From positions 1,860,001-1,924,000 of the forward strand of contig JALJCQ010000003.1 of NCBI GenBank assembly GCA_023091665.1: DNA of 64,000 nucleotides, given 5' to 3'. Below the pieces are notes generated by a model. It was given only the letters and a program-made list of their open reading frames with translations. It was not told where the DNA came from and ran no database searches. A program made the position numbers and the translations under genes. Each line of letters starts with the position of its first letter. The first letter of the stretch is position 1. The stretch is from Pythium myriotylum (taxonomy: Eukaryota; Oomycota; Peronosporomycetes; Pythiales; Pythiaceae). Shown piece after piece: positions 21,411-32,364 of this stretch.

Positions 21411-21621
21411 ACCTCGTCGACCTCGGCTGCCTGCAGTGTACCCGAACGTGGCCTAAGCCTTTGGGTCTGCGTGTTTCTCTTGCTGTCGCTCTCTCTCTCC
21501 GCGACCGGCACCAGTTCAGAACTCTCGCAGTAGCCCGCGAGAAGTGTCGTTTCTCTTCTATCGTGCGTTTACATTTCCAGCGACAATTAATTGATGTTAC
21601 TAGCTTTTGAGCATAATCATG
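21411..21621 (+). pseudogene. 3' end fragment of the papain-like protease gene
   Basis: Matches the last codons, stop and 3' UTR of the protease gene at 24321-25424 nearly base for base, apart from a ~22-bp deletion before the GTACCCGAACGTGGCCTAA end. The downstream flank (GAGCATAATCATG) resembles the copy at 51.7 kb more than the one at 25.6 kb. It is a dead fifth copy and shows that the family was once more spread out. Confidence 0.85.
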
Positions 21622-21707
21622 TTTGCCCGTGCTCCCATGTCCAGTACTGTAGGTTTGGCTGCTTGGATCGACGATGTCGACGATGGTCACGATAGCTGAG
21701 CTTGTGA

Positions 21708-22519
21708 TCCGGACGGAGAGAGACGGTAGACGAGCGCATCCCGTCGATAATTGCCTACGGAGCTCATTTCGACAATCCTGGGAACGAATACCTCCTGGCT
21801 GAAGCTGCAGCAGCTCAGGTAGACACTGTGAAACTGATTTTGGCCGACCCCTGCGTCGACATCGATATCCATGACTCATGGGGGATGTCTGTACTGATGC
21901 AAGAGATACAAGGTTCGATTTACTCGCCCATCGAGAAGCCCTCCAAGGAGCGGCTTGAGCTGGTCGAGTACATACTGCCGTTCGACATCGAACTTGACAG
22001 AGCCAATCACGCAGGAGAAACAGCGCTGATACTCACCTCAAGACTGAGGTCTGTTGAGATCGTCGGAGCTCTACTCGCGCGTGGAGCTAATCCAAACGCG
22101 CAAGACCAGACTGGACGTACTGCGCTCCATTGGAATGCAATGCGAGACAAGTCTCATCACGAGCTCATGCGTCTGCTTCTGAACTATGGAGCAGACCCTA
22201 CTATTCCATGTGCGGGTGGGAGAACCCCTCTTCATCTCCTCGCAAGTTCTCGCATCGATCTGCAGCTGAGAGTGTGACGCTTTTGATTCGACATGGGGCA
22301 GATCCGAACGCGGTCGATACAGTTGCAGGTCGGACGCGAGTGCACGAGTGTGTTGAGGACTCTTTGCCCAAACTCCAATTGGTTGTGCTGGAAGCATTGG
22401 CTAACCACGGGGGTGAGCTCTTCTACTCGGATGGGAACAATATCACAGCATTTGATGCACTTCGACAGCGAGACGACGGGAGAACGTGGCTGGAGAGAAG
22501 AGGGGTCTGTATTGACTAG
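21708..22519 (+). pseudogene. Ankyrin-repeat protein fragment, frameshifted
   Basis: Ankyrin repeats in two frames: the first frame (to 22277) has AGETALILTSRLRSVEIVGA, ARGANPNAQDQTGRTALHW and NYGADPTIPCAGGRTPLHLL; a one-base change near 22245 moves the repeat to the frame ending at 22519 (VTLLIRHGADPNAVD). The frame is closed upstream by TGA at 21705-21707 with no good ATG, so the 5' end is lost, probably at the junction with the protease fragment. Ankyrin repeats bind proteins; no further function can be said. Lies directly outside the left arm of the large palindrome. Confidence 0.8.
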
Positions 22520-22535
22520 TGCCATCCCGCCGTTG

Positions 22536-24252
22536 GTGAAGGGAGTCGAATTGCGCATACAGAACAGGTCGAGGAAGATCACTCACATCACTTTTGGTGA
22601 CATTGAATGAGATTCGGCTAGATCTGAGCACAGGCCATGGGAGCTTCGACGCAGTTGCCCAGGATTGAAACAGCCTCGCGATCCGTTCTGTTTCACCGCA
22701 GCATTTCAAACGCGTACACTGAACAGTACTGAACAAAACACGCGGCGAGGTTGAGAAAGGGATGATGAGGATGATGAACAGGGTGATCGCATTCAATGAG
22801 TCTAATTGGAAGGAGTAATCAATCACTTGACTCTTGATTGATTATTTCTTTCAAGTGGATGCATCACGCACATGTGATTCCAAGTTGAACAGCTCCTATG
22901 TACAGTACACCGTATGATCACACAGTTCTGTATGATCAACGATCAAGCCTCGTGTCCTTCGTTGATCAGTGTACTCGCCATGGGTGACTTGCGCTCTTGC
23001 ATGTGATCCTTTACAGTACACTGTATTCTCAGTTCGTGCGTTGATGCTTGGAGTGATGGATTGTCAGGCGCATCCGAGTCTTCCAGTTGCGGCAGCGACA
23101 TCTTGCGCGGGAAGCCCAGTCGGAACGTCTTCAAAAGTCGTCCTCCATCTAGAAGAAGTACCAAAGCAAGGTGGGTATGTTTCGATGCACGGGATCTCAC
23201 CCCAGTCATGAGTACCCTTTTCTGTAAAGTTGCACCTGCTGGTTTTATTTCTCCTCAATCTGATTAAAGATCGCCAACTTCGACAAAGCCGGGCCGTCCG
23301 AATGCCTTGACCCATCTCTATTCTTGGATGGGTCCCCTGAGCACAGCACTGCACACAACTCCATAGAACGGAAAACTGATCGAATCGGTCGGTACAGTAC
23401 ACTGTACATACGTATAGAAGAAGCTGCTGTGTTGGTGGAGATGGACTCGCCTCCGTGTGTGAGAGGGGCGGGTCGGCTTGCCCCTTCTCAAAGGTGCACA
23501 GTGACACTCGGCGACCCAACGAACGAAGTGTCTTCAAGAAAGAGGAGCAACACGCATCGCTTTCTGGCCCTTCGTGCATTATGTAGTGACGTCCGCGTCT
23601 TCCCGGGGCGTCTAAAGCGACCAGACCACTAAAGTCGTCACTCTGACCAGTGTGCTCCAAACCGAGGGTTCTCATCACTGACGCATGTGATCGAACCAAG
23701 CTGCCCGTCCTTGGAGTCTGTCTTCTTCGCGTTGCGTCAGTCGTATCGCATGTACCGAACCAACAAGTCTATGTGACTAATTATTCTTTGTTGAGGACCT
23801 GTCCACAGTACGGTCTTTTTTACAGTGCATTTCTACTTGCCAATCCCAGGAGCCCAACATCACGCCATCATCAAGCACTGAACGAACACAACCAGGGCAG
23901 GAAGAGATGGAGGTTCTGCATTCCATCACCCAGGATCTTGACGTGAAACTGATCAAATTGCACCCTTAAATTCAGTGGACGGACTAACTACTGTAACTCC
24001 TGACTCGACGCGGCAGGCCGCCAGCTGCGTCAGCCTCTCTAAGATCTCCACGAAAATCAGAACAGCCCAGCTCTTCGATCTTTGAAGACTAGAAGCGCTC
24101 CCCAGCGTTGCGTACATACTCGTTTGTGGTCGATTTGAGCATTTGAATGCCCTTAGGATGGCTGTTGAAAGAGTCACCCTAAAGGCAGCCTTGGATGGGT
24201 GTACAGCAGCAGCTCGTACTCGCGCTCAAGACGGCCAGAGCAACGTGAAAGT
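22536..24252. other. Non-coding outer part of the palindrome left arm, with repeated TACAGTACAC motif
   Basis: No defensible gene; the 211-codon frame at 23064-23699 has no domain and is Cys/Arg-rich noise. A near-palindromic motif of the form TACAGTACACTGTA recurs at 22901-22914 (one base off), 23012-23025 and 23393-23406, which may be a regulatory or repeat-derived site. The same sequences are mirrored in the right arm (27360-29077). Confidence 0.5.
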
Positions 24253-24268
24253 GCTCACTCTGCAATTT
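24253..24268 (+). promoter_or_regulatory. Oomycete initiator core promoter of protease gene
   Basis: GCTCACTCTGCAATTT matches 15 of 16 positions of the oomycete initiator consensus GCTCATTYYNCAWTTT, 52 bp upstream of the ATG at 24321. Transcription is expected to start within or near it. Confidence 0.85.
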
Positions 24269-24320
24269 GCGGCCAACCACCCAAAGCCAAGCCAAGCCAG
24301 ACCTCCCAGCCAAGCCAACC

Positions 24321-25424
24321 ATGCAGCTCACCGCCGTCGCCGCCCTCTTCCTCGCCGCGCTCGCCGCCGCTGATGCCACCGTCGCGATTCCTCATGAGCA
24401 CCACGCCCGCTTCCTTGCTGAGAAGGACTCGCTCGCCGAGGAGCTCGCCGCCTGGAAGAACAGCCCGGCCGGTCGCTACGCGAAGGAGCACGGCTTCTAC
24501 AAGGAACCTTCGTCATTCCAGACCGAGTCTATCACCACCAACGGCTCGGACGACCACTTGACGCGTTTCTTCCTGTCCAAGATCACCGTCGAGAAGGCCC
24601 AGGCCGCGAACCCGGAAGCCACGTTCGCCTTGAGCACGCCGTTCTCGCTCATGACCGAGGAGGAGTTTGCCAAGTACGTGAGCAAGAAGGGTACGCTCGG
24701 CAAGGAAGGATCGCTCCGAGGCCTGTACGAGGATGCGACCGAGGTTGTGGAAGGCACCGAGGCGACTGAGGTTGCTCAGGCTACGTCGTTCGATTGGGGC
24801 TCGTCGGGCTGTGTCGCTGGTGTCAAGGACCAGGGCGCATGCGGCTCGTGCTGGGCGTTCTCTGCCATCGGCTCCTTGGAGTCGGCCTACTGCCTCAAGT
24901 ACGGCTCGCTCACGCGTCTCTCGGATCAGCAGGTCACCAGTTGCGACCCGACGTCGGACGGATGTGATGGCGGTTGGCCATCGTGGGCTCTCCAGTACAT
25001 CAAGAGCAACGGCGGTGTGTGCACGGAGTCCGCTTGGCCGTTCACCTCTGGCAGCAGTGGAGTCACCGGTTCTTGCAGATCGTCGTGCACAAAGAAGGCC
25101 ATCACCATCTCGTCCATCACCAGCGTGCCTGCATCGGACGCCGGCTTCGTTGCTGCGATCAACAAGCAGCCAGTAGCCGTGGCCGTGGCCGCGGGCAACC
25201 CGTCCTGGAAGCAGTACACGGGCGGTGTCGTGTCGTCGTGCTCCACCTCGACGCTCGACCACGCCGTGCTCGCAGTCGGCTACGACGCCACGTCATTCCG
25301 TCTCAAGAACCAGTGGGGCACGTCTTGGGGCGCCGGCGGCTACATCAACCTCAAGCGTATCTCGTCGACCTCGGCTGCGTGCAGCATCATCAACAGCAAG
25401 GCGGTGTACCCGAACGTGGCCTAA
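24321..25424 (+). CDS. Secreted papain-like cysteine protease (C1A), copy 1
   Basis: Encodes 367 residues. Residues 1-19 form a signal peptide (hydrophobic Ala/Leu core, likely cut after ADA). A propeptide follows, with a FALSTPFSLMTEEEFAKYV block reminiscent of the inhibitory prodomain of papain proteases, then the mature enzyme from about residue 155. Active site: Gln171 and Cys177 in KDQGACGSCWAF, His314 in LDHAVLAVGY, Asn330 in KNQWGTSWG; disulphide Cys positions and CDGGWP are kept. It should cleave proteins outside the cell; a role in nutrition or in host interaction is inference. The start is the ATG 52 bp after the initiator element. No introns. GC-rich codons differ from the surrounding transposons. 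Identical to the copy at 26188-27291. Confidence 0.95.
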   Translation: MQLTAVAALFLAALAAADATVAIPHEHHARFLAEKDSLAEELAAWKNSPAGRYAKEHGFYKEPSSFQTESITTNGSDDHLTRFFLSKITVEKAQAANPEATFALSTPFSLMTEEEFAKYVSKKGTLGKEGSLRGLYEDATEVVEGTEATEVAQATSFDWGSSGCVAGVKDQGACGSCWAFSAIGSLESAYCLKYGSLTRLSDQQVTSCDPTSDGCDGGWPSWALQYIKSNGGVCTESAWPFTSGSSGVTGSCRSSCTKKAITISSITSVPASDAGFVAAINKQPVAVAVAAGNPSWKQYTGGVVSSCSTSTLDHAVLAVGYDATSFRLKNQWGTSWGAGGYINLKRISSTSAACSIINSKAVYPNVA

Positions 25425-26187
25425 GCCTTTGGGTCTGCGTGTTTCTCTTGCTGTCGCTCTCTCTCTCCGCGACCGGCACCAGTTCAGAACTCTCGCAGTA
25501 GCCCGCGAGAAGTGTCGTTTCTCTTCTATCGTGCGTTTACATTTCCAGCGACAATTAATTGATGTTACTAGCTTTTTAGCACAACGCTGTTCTCCGCGCT
25601 CCCATGTCGTTTGACGCTGTTGAAGATGGTAACGACTACTGAATAACAGTAACAATTTGAGCAGCACCGACAAATTGATCTGCGAGGTCCTTGGAATGAT
25701 TGGCAACCGCAACATATTTTGAATGGTACTGCGTAGAAACAGTTACAATGTTCATACGTCGAGGTACTGAGAAGCAGTTGCAACGTTCATCCGCCACTCC
25801 TAAGCGAAGTCGGAGTGGCGGATGAACGTTGCAACTGCTTCTCAGTACCTCGACGTATGAACATTGTAACTGTTTCTACGCAGTACCATTCAAAATATGT
25901 TGCGGTTGCCAATCATTCCAAGGACCTCGCAGATCAATTTGTCGGTGCTGCTCAAATTGTTACTGTTATTCAGTAGTCGTTACCATCTTCAACAGCGTCA
26001 AACGACATGGGAGCGCGGAGAACAGCGTTGTGCTAAAAAGCTAGTAACATCAATTAATTGTCGCTGGAAATGTAAACGCACGATAGAAGAGAAACGACAC
26101 TTCTCGCGGGCTACTGCGAGAGTTCTGAACTGGTGCCGGTCGCGGAGAGAGAGAGCGACAGCAAGAGAAACACGCAGACCCAAAGGC
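25425..26187. other. Shared 3' region between convergent protease genes, palindrome centre
   Basis: Two mirror-image 3' UTRs face each other. Each has CT-rich and CAATTAATTG segments conserved in all protease copies in the window. The 11-bp spacer of the palindrome (25801-25811) is in the middle. Mirror-image frames of 71 and 140 codons here are by-products of the 3' UTR and antisense sequence. Confidence 0.7.
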
Positions 26188-27291
26188 TTAGGCCACGTTC
26201 GGGTACACCGCCTTGCTGTTGATGATGCTGCACGCAGCCGAGGTCGACGAGATACGCTTGAGGTTGATGTAGCCGCCGGCGCCCCAAGACGTGCCCCACT
26301 GGTTCTTGAGACGGAATGACGTGGCGTCGTAGCCGACTGCGAGCACGGCGTGGTCGAGCGTCGAGGTGGAGCACGACGACACGACACCGCCCGTGTACTG
26401 CTTCCAGGACGGGTTGCCCGCGGCCACGGCCACGGCTACTGGCTGCTTGTTGATCGCAGCAACGAAGCCGGCGTCCGATGCAGGCACGCTGGTGATGGAC
26501 GAGATGGTGATGGCCTTCTTTGTGCACGACGATCTGCAAGAACCGGTGACTCCACTGCTGCCAGAGGTGAACGGCCAAGCGGACTCCGTGCACACACCGC
26601 CGTTGCTCTTGATGTACTGGAGAGCCCACGATGGCCAACCGCCATCACATCCGTCCGACGTCGGGTCGCAACTGGTGACCTGCTGATCCGAGAGACGCGT
26701 GAGCGAGCCGTACTTGAGGCAGTAGGCCGACTCCAAGGAGCCGATGGCAGAGAACGCCCAGCACGAGCCGCATGCGCCCTGGTCCTTGACACCAGCGACA
26801 CAGCCCGACGAGCCCCAATCGAACGACGTAGCCTGAGCAACCTCAGTCGCCTCGGTGCCTTCCACAACCTCGGTCGCATCCTCGTACAGGCCTCGGAGCG
26901 ATCCTTCCTTGCCGAGCGTACCCTTCTTGCTCACGTACTTGGCAAACTCCTCCTCGGTCATGAGCGAGAACGGCGTGCTCAAGGCGAACGTGGCTTCCGG
27001 GTTCGCGGCCTGGGCCTTCTCGACGGTGATCTTGGACAGGAAGAAACGCGTCAAGTGGTCGTCCGAGCCGTTGGTGGTGATAGACTCGGTCTGGAATGAC
27101 GAAGGTTCCTTGTAGAAGCCGTGCTCCTTCGCGTAGCGACCGGCCGGGCTGTTCTTCCAGGCGGCGAGCTCCTCGGCGAGCGAGTCCTTCTCAGCAAGGA
27201 AGCGGGCGTGGTGCTCATGAGGAATCGCGACGGTGGCATCAGCGGCGGCGAGCGCGGCGAGGAAGAGGGCGGCGACGGCGGTGAGCTGCAT
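26188..27291 (-). CDS. Secreted papain-like cysteine protease (C1A), copy 2
   Basis: Exact mirror of the copy at 24321-25424: 367 residues, signal peptide 1-19, Gln171, Cys177, His314 and Asn330 all present. The two genes converge, with 763 bp between stop codons. Promoter and 5' UTR are also identical, so both should be expressed alike; convergent transcripts over the shared palindromic 3' region could pair as double-stranded RNA. If the palindrome is an assembly artefact this copy does not exist. Confidence 0.88.
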   Translation of the reverse strand: MQLTAVAALFLAALAAADATVAIPHEHHARFLAEKDSLAEELAAWKNSPAGRYAKEHGFYKEPSSFQTESITTNGSDDHLTRFFLSKITVEKAQAANPEATFALSTPFSLMTEEEFAKYVSKKGTLGKEGSLRGLYEDATEVVEGTEATEVAQATSFDWGSSGCVAGVKDQGACGSCWAFSAIGSLESAYCLKYGSLTRLSDQQVTSCDPTSDGCDGGWPSWALQYIKSNGGVCTESAWPFTSGSSGVTGSCRSSCTKKAITISSITSVPASDAGFVAAINKQPVAVAVAAGNPSWKQYTGGVVSSCSTSTLDHAVLAVGYDATSFRLKNQWGTSWGAGGYINLKRISSTSAACSIINSKAVYPNVA

Positions 27292-27343
27292 GGTTGGCTT
27301 GGCTGGGAGGTCTGGCTTGGCTTGGCTTTGGGTGGTTGGCCGC

Positions 27344-27359
27344 AAATTGCAGAGTGAGC
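27344..27359 (-). promoter_or_regulatory. Oomycete initiator core promoter, copy 2
   Basis: Mirror copy of the initiator at 24253-24268, on the minus strand, 52 bp upstream of the ATG at 27291. Confidence 0.82.
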
Positions 27360-29077
27360 ACTTTCACGTTGCTCTGGCCGTCTTGAGCGCGAGTACGAGC
27401 TGCTGCTGTACACCCATCCAAGGCTGCCTTTAGGGTGACTCTTTCAACAGCCATCCTAAGGGCATTCAAATGCTCAAATCGACCACAAACGAGTATGTAC
27501 GCAACGCTGGGGAGCGCTTCTAGTCTTCAAAGATCGAAGAGCTGGGCTGTTCTGATTTTCGTGGAGATCTTAGAGAGGCTGACGCAGCTGGCGGCCTGCC
27601 GCGTCGAGTCAGGAGTTACAGTAGTTAGTCCGTCCACTGAATTTAAGGGTGCAATTTGATCAGTTTCACGTCAAGATCCTGGGTGATGGAATGCAGAACC
27701 TCCATCTCTTCCTGCCCTGGTTGTGTTCGTTCAGTGCTTGATGATGGCGTGATGTTGGGCTCCTGGGATTGGCAAGTAGAAATGCACTGTAAAAAAGACC
27801 GTACTGTGGACAGGTCCTCAACAAAGAATAATTAGTCACATAGACTTGTTGGTTCGGTACATGCGATACGACTGACGCAACGCGAAGAAGACAGACTCCA
27901 AGGACGGGCAGCTTGGTTCGATCACATGCGTCAGTGATGAGAACCCTCGGTTTGGAGCACACTGGTCAGAGTGACGACTTTAGTGGTCTGGTCGCTTTAG
28001 ACGCCCCGGGAAGACGCGGACGTCACTACATAATGCACGAAGGGCCAGAAAGCGATGCGTGTTGCTCCTCTTTCTTGAAGACACTTCGTTCGTTGGGTCG
28101 CCGAGTGTCACTGTGCACCTTTGAGAAGGGGCAAGCCGACCCGCCCCTCTCACACACGGAGGCGAGTCCATCTCCACCAACACAGCAGCTTCTTCTATAC
28201 GTATGTACAGTGTACTGTACCGACCGATTCGATCAGTTTTCCGTTCTATGGAGTTGTGTGCAGTGCTGTGCTCAGGGGACCCATCCAAGAATAGAGATGG
28301 GTCAAGGCATTCGGACGGCCCGGCTTTGTCGAAGTTGGCGATCTTTAATCAGATTGAGGAGAAATAAAACCAGCAGGTGCAACTTTACAGAAAAGGGTAC
28401 TCATGACTGGGGTGAGATCCCGTGCATCGAAACATACCCACCTTGCTTTGGTACTTCTTCTAGATGGAGGACGACTTTTGAAGACGTTCCGACTGGGCTT
28501 CCCGCGCAAGATGTCGCTGCCGCAACTGGAAGACTCGGATGCGCCTGACAATCCATCACTCCAAGCATCAACGCACGAACTGAGAATACAGTGTACTGTA
28601 AAGGATCACATGCAAGAGCGCAAGTCACCCATGGCGAGTACACTGATCAACGAAGGACACGAGGCTTGATCGTTGATCATACAGAACTGTGTGATCATAC
28701 GGTGTACTGTACATAGGAGCTGTTCAACTTGGAATCACATGTGCGTGATGCATCCACTTGAAAGAAATAATCAATCAAGAGTCAAGTGATTGATTACTCC
28801 TTCCAATTAGACTCATTGAATGCGATCACCCTGTTCATCATCCTCATCATCCCTTTCTCAACCTCGCCGCGTGTTTTGTTCAGTACTGTTCAGTGTACGC
28901 GTTTGAAATGCTGCGGTGAAACAGAACGGATCGCGAGGCTGTTTCAATCCTGGGCAACTGCGTCGAAGCTCCCATGGCCTGTGCTCAGATCTAGCCGAAT
29001 CTCATTCAATGTCACCAAAAGTGATGTGAGTGATCTTCCTCGACCTGTTCTGTATGCGCAATTCGACTCCCTTCACC
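27360..29077. other. Non-coding outer part of the palindrome right arm
   Basis: Mirror of 22535-24252: no defensible gene. It ends at 29077, directly against LINE reverse transcriptase sequence, so the frame open from 28786 is a chance fusion of arm sequence to the LINE. Confidence 0.6.
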
Positions 29078-30855
29078 GCCTCCCAAATGATTGGTATCAT
29101 GAGTTCGCTGATCTCGTGACAGAGGCTCTCACACCCTTGTACAATCTGTGGCACAGGTCTTCTATTCTCCCGCCAAGCTTCAAGAAAGCCACGATAGCCT
29201 GCATCCCCAAGAAATCGACGCCAACCAGCGGACTGGACTTCACACCGATCGCGCTACTTGATACAGACTACAAGATCTACTCTAGGCTCCTTCTGAACCG
29301 AGTTAGCAGCTCTCTTCCGACTCTCGTTGCCGACACGCAGTTTGGTTTTGTACCGGACCGCCAAGTGCATGACGCGTTGGATGTATTCCACGCGGTTCAG
29401 GCCCACGCCAGAACCTCCCAGCAATACTCAGATGCGGTGGCAGTGTCGCTCGATTTTGAAAAAGCCTACGCCTCGCTCGATCGGGGATTCCTCGCCCGCG
29501 CGCTGCTTCGACTCGGCTTTACAGAGCGCTTCGTCAACGCTGTCCGCCAGATGCATCTTGCTACAACGGCGGAGTTCACGGCAAACGGGGAGATCTCCAC
29601 ACCACATTCCATCCTCAACGGAATTCGGCAAGGTTGCCCGTTAGCGCCAACGTTGTTTGTGTTAGCGGTCGACACGCTCTATACTGCAATTGCCCAAAAC
29701 AGAGACATCGCTGGGATTGTGTTACCAGGCAACACAGAGGTTCGGACAGCCGGCTATGCGGATGACACGACAGTCTATCTGGAGCACCCTCGGTTCCTGA
29801 CTGAGCTAGCGAGCACGCTCGACATCTTTGCTCAAGCGTCCGGCCTACGAGTCAACCACTCCAAAAGTGTCGTGATCTTCCTCACCACAAGGGCGCAGCG
29901 GGACAACGGCCCTGGGAGCCCCTTTCCAATCGCAGAGGCCAATGCGCACACGAGGCTACTCGGTGGACAGATTGCTACGGTGACGTCATTGAACACGATA
30001 TGGGAGCGGACGCTCCAACGGGCTCGATCTCGTCTCCAGCTGGCAGAAGTGAAGACTACCAACACCAGTCAACGCGTGAAGCTCCTGCGCGCTCTTCTCT
30101 TGCCGATGTTTTTGTTCATCGCCCGGCATCACTGGCCCAGCCCCAAGATCGTAGACGACTGGCAGAGGCTGGTCAACACGTTCACCTGGTCAGGCATCTT
30201 CTCCACTCGAGGGAAAACCCGAAAAGCTTGGATGGCGAAACATGTTGCACAACAAGGGACGCACGTTGGAGGTATCAACGCAGTCAACTTGCGTCACGAA
30301 TTACAATGCCTCAGCTTGACCACCGTTAACCGGTGGGCGACGCCTCGCGGCGGCTTCCGTACTGTGGTGGGCCAGATCCTGCTCAACGCTCAAAGCCGCG
30401 GCGAGACCAGCCTCAACCCTTCTCGCAGGGCTTCCGCTCGCCCGTCTTTTCAACGGACTCTCGCTCACACAGGTCTGCAACTTCGCACAGCACTGCTCAC
30501 GCAGCCTCGGGACGAACGGGAGCTCCAGATGTATGTTGACATGAGGAGACAGCTGCGAGACCACCCAAAACCAACATACGACTGGAGCCATGGGTGGCTC
30601 GGCATCGACTTCGCTGCGGTCCTCCCTGTGCTAGCCCGCTTACGAAAGTATCAGCACGAGCAATACGGCAGGCTAGACGTGATGGCTTTACTCACGGCTC
30701 GGCCATGCGGGGACGAGATCCTCCTCGATGCGAGTGGACACGCACTGCAACGAGGCGACTTCTCGCGCATCATCTCGCCTACTTCTCGTTTCCGGGATGT
30801 GCTAGACATCGAGTGGCTGGACGAGACAAGACTACGCTTCCGTGCTCGTGACTCT
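29078..30855 (+). pseudogene. Truncated LINE reverse transcriptase
   Basis: RT domain of a non-LTR retrotransposon, starting abruptly at LPNDWY (in the related LINE at 56.7-61.5 kb this follows AAGPDG). RT motifs: AVSLDFEKAYASLD, GIRQGCPLAPTLF and catalytic YADD. The endonuclease, N-terminal RT and C-terminal RNase H are missing: the left end is the palindrome border and the right end merges into the opposite-strand gypsy element near 30,850. It is open over about 590 codons, hence fairly young, but cannot be autonomous. Confidence 0.88.
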
Positions 30856-32364
30856 CTCGTGACCATCTTGGTCCTTCTGCAAAAGTGCACAGCCGATCGC
30901 ATAGTCGGAGGCGTCACAGACGACGCTGTACGGGACAGAGTCGTCCGGCAACGCCAGGATCGGCGCTTGGAGAAGACTCTCCTTGATCTTCAGGAAGGCA
31001 GCTTCCGTGTCGTGAGACCACGACCACTCAACGTCGTTCTTGAGCAGCTGAGTCAGCGGCCGAGCCATTTCGGCGTAGTTCTTCGTGAACCTGTGCAAGT
31101 AGTTGGCGAGACCCAACCACTTGCATAGGTCCTTCACGGACCGTGGCGATGGCCACTCGGCAATTGCCTTCACCTTCTCGGGATCCGCCCGAACACCGTC
31201 GACTCCGACGAAACACCCAAGCACTGGGATCTCTTCGGCTCCGAAGATGCACTTATCCAAGTTGGCATAAAGCTTATGCTCCTCGAGGCATTCGAGCACT
31301 TGGCGGAGGTGATCCTCATGGAGCGCATCCAGATCACGACCGGGCTCCGGCTTCGTGTGGACGTAGATGTCGTCGAAGTACGTCTGTGCGAACGCTCGCA
31401 GGGGACGGAACAGATGGGTCACCAAGCGATTGAACGTCACTGGGGCGTTCGACAGCCCCTGTGGCATCACTAGCCACTCCCAGAGCATACCGCTCGGCGT
31501 ACTGACGGCTGTCTTGGGGATATCCCCACGCTCCATGAGCACTTGGTAATAACCGCCGACCAAGTCGAGAGAACTGAACTTCTTTGCGCCGGACATCCGG
31601 TGGATGATCACATCCTTCCGAGGGATCGGAGTGGACGCAGGAATCGTCTGCGCGTTCAACTTGTTGTACGCGTGGACAATCCTCCACTTGCCATTTGGCT
31701 TGCGCACACAGAACGTTGGTGCGCTGTGCGGCGAGACGCTCTCGCGCACCAGGCCAGCCTTGGCTTTCTTAGCAAAGAATTCATCAATGAAGTCCGATTG
31801 TTCGGCCGGCAGAGCCCACTGGCGAACGGTCGCATAGCTCGAGCCAGGCTTGAGCTTGATCTCGTGGCGAACGCCACGATCAGGGGGAAGCCCCGCCGGC
31901 GGGTTCTTGCTGAGGCAAGTCTCCGCAAACCGCTTGACCAGCGGATAGAACCGATCCTTCGGATTCTTGAGGATGGCCGAACCACGGCGAGCGTCAAACT
32001 TCTGACGAAACTCAACGAGAACATCCTCGTCAATCACCGTCGAGGTGTTGAGTTGAGCGAGATCTCGCTCAGATCGGAGGATCACAACCTCAGCGATCTC
32101 ACCAGCTTTGAGCTCGCGGACGAAATCGTCCATAGGGAGTTCCTCCAAGCTAGTCAGCTCAGAGAACTCTGGCAACGGTGCCATATCGACCGTGGACGGA
32201 TCGATCGACGATCCCGTCATCACACCAATGATGTAAAGGTCATGCGACGCGTCCGAGAGCGGGAGTGGCTCAGGCATGGGCTCGGTCATATCCGACGACC
32301 CTGAAAGCGGCTCGACCGCACGCGAACACGCGACAAGGGGACACATCCCCGAAGCATCTTCCAT
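30856..32364 (-). pseudogene. Conventional Ty3/gypsy reverse transcriptase, 3' truncated
   Basis: RT of about 420 residues plus the start of RNase H: FCVRKPNGKWRIVHAYNKLN, FSSLDLVGGYYQ, MPQGLSNAP and catalytic YFDD, with only 16 residues between motif B and the catalytic Asp pair, then RNase H with an intact CDASDYAIG. It breaks off after GHERV where the LINE fragment begins, so the rest of RNase H, integrase and 3' LTR are lost. It overlaps the protease frame by 79 bp in another frame. Confidence 0.87.

Larger units (their letters stand above)
22535..29077. repeat. Large palindrome 1: 3.27-kb identical arms, 11-bp spacer
   Basis: Left arm 22535-25800 and right arm 25812-29077 are reverse complements about position 25806; all translated stretches compared were identical. 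The spacer is 25801-25811. The left arm ends 16 bp after the ankyrin pseudogene, the right arm at the broken start of a LINE. Each arm carries one cysteine protease gene, 3' ends facing the centre. Identity suggests a very young event, ongoing gene conversion, or an assembly fold-back. Confidence 0.95.

Noticed and set aside
23064..23699. 211-codon minus-strand frame in the palindrome arm (mirror 27913-28548)
   Set aside because: No domain, high Cys/Arg, no promoter motif; present twice only because of the palindrome.
24513..25262. 249-codon frame antisense to protease copy 1 (and its mirror at 26350-27099)
   Set aside because: A shadow of GC-rich codon use on the opposite strand; Arg-rich, no domain, fully explained by the protease gene.
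28786..29077. N-terminal extension of the LINE frame into the palindrome arm
   Set aside because: The same sequence in the left arm continues differently; the in-frame fusion to the LINE at 29078 is chance.
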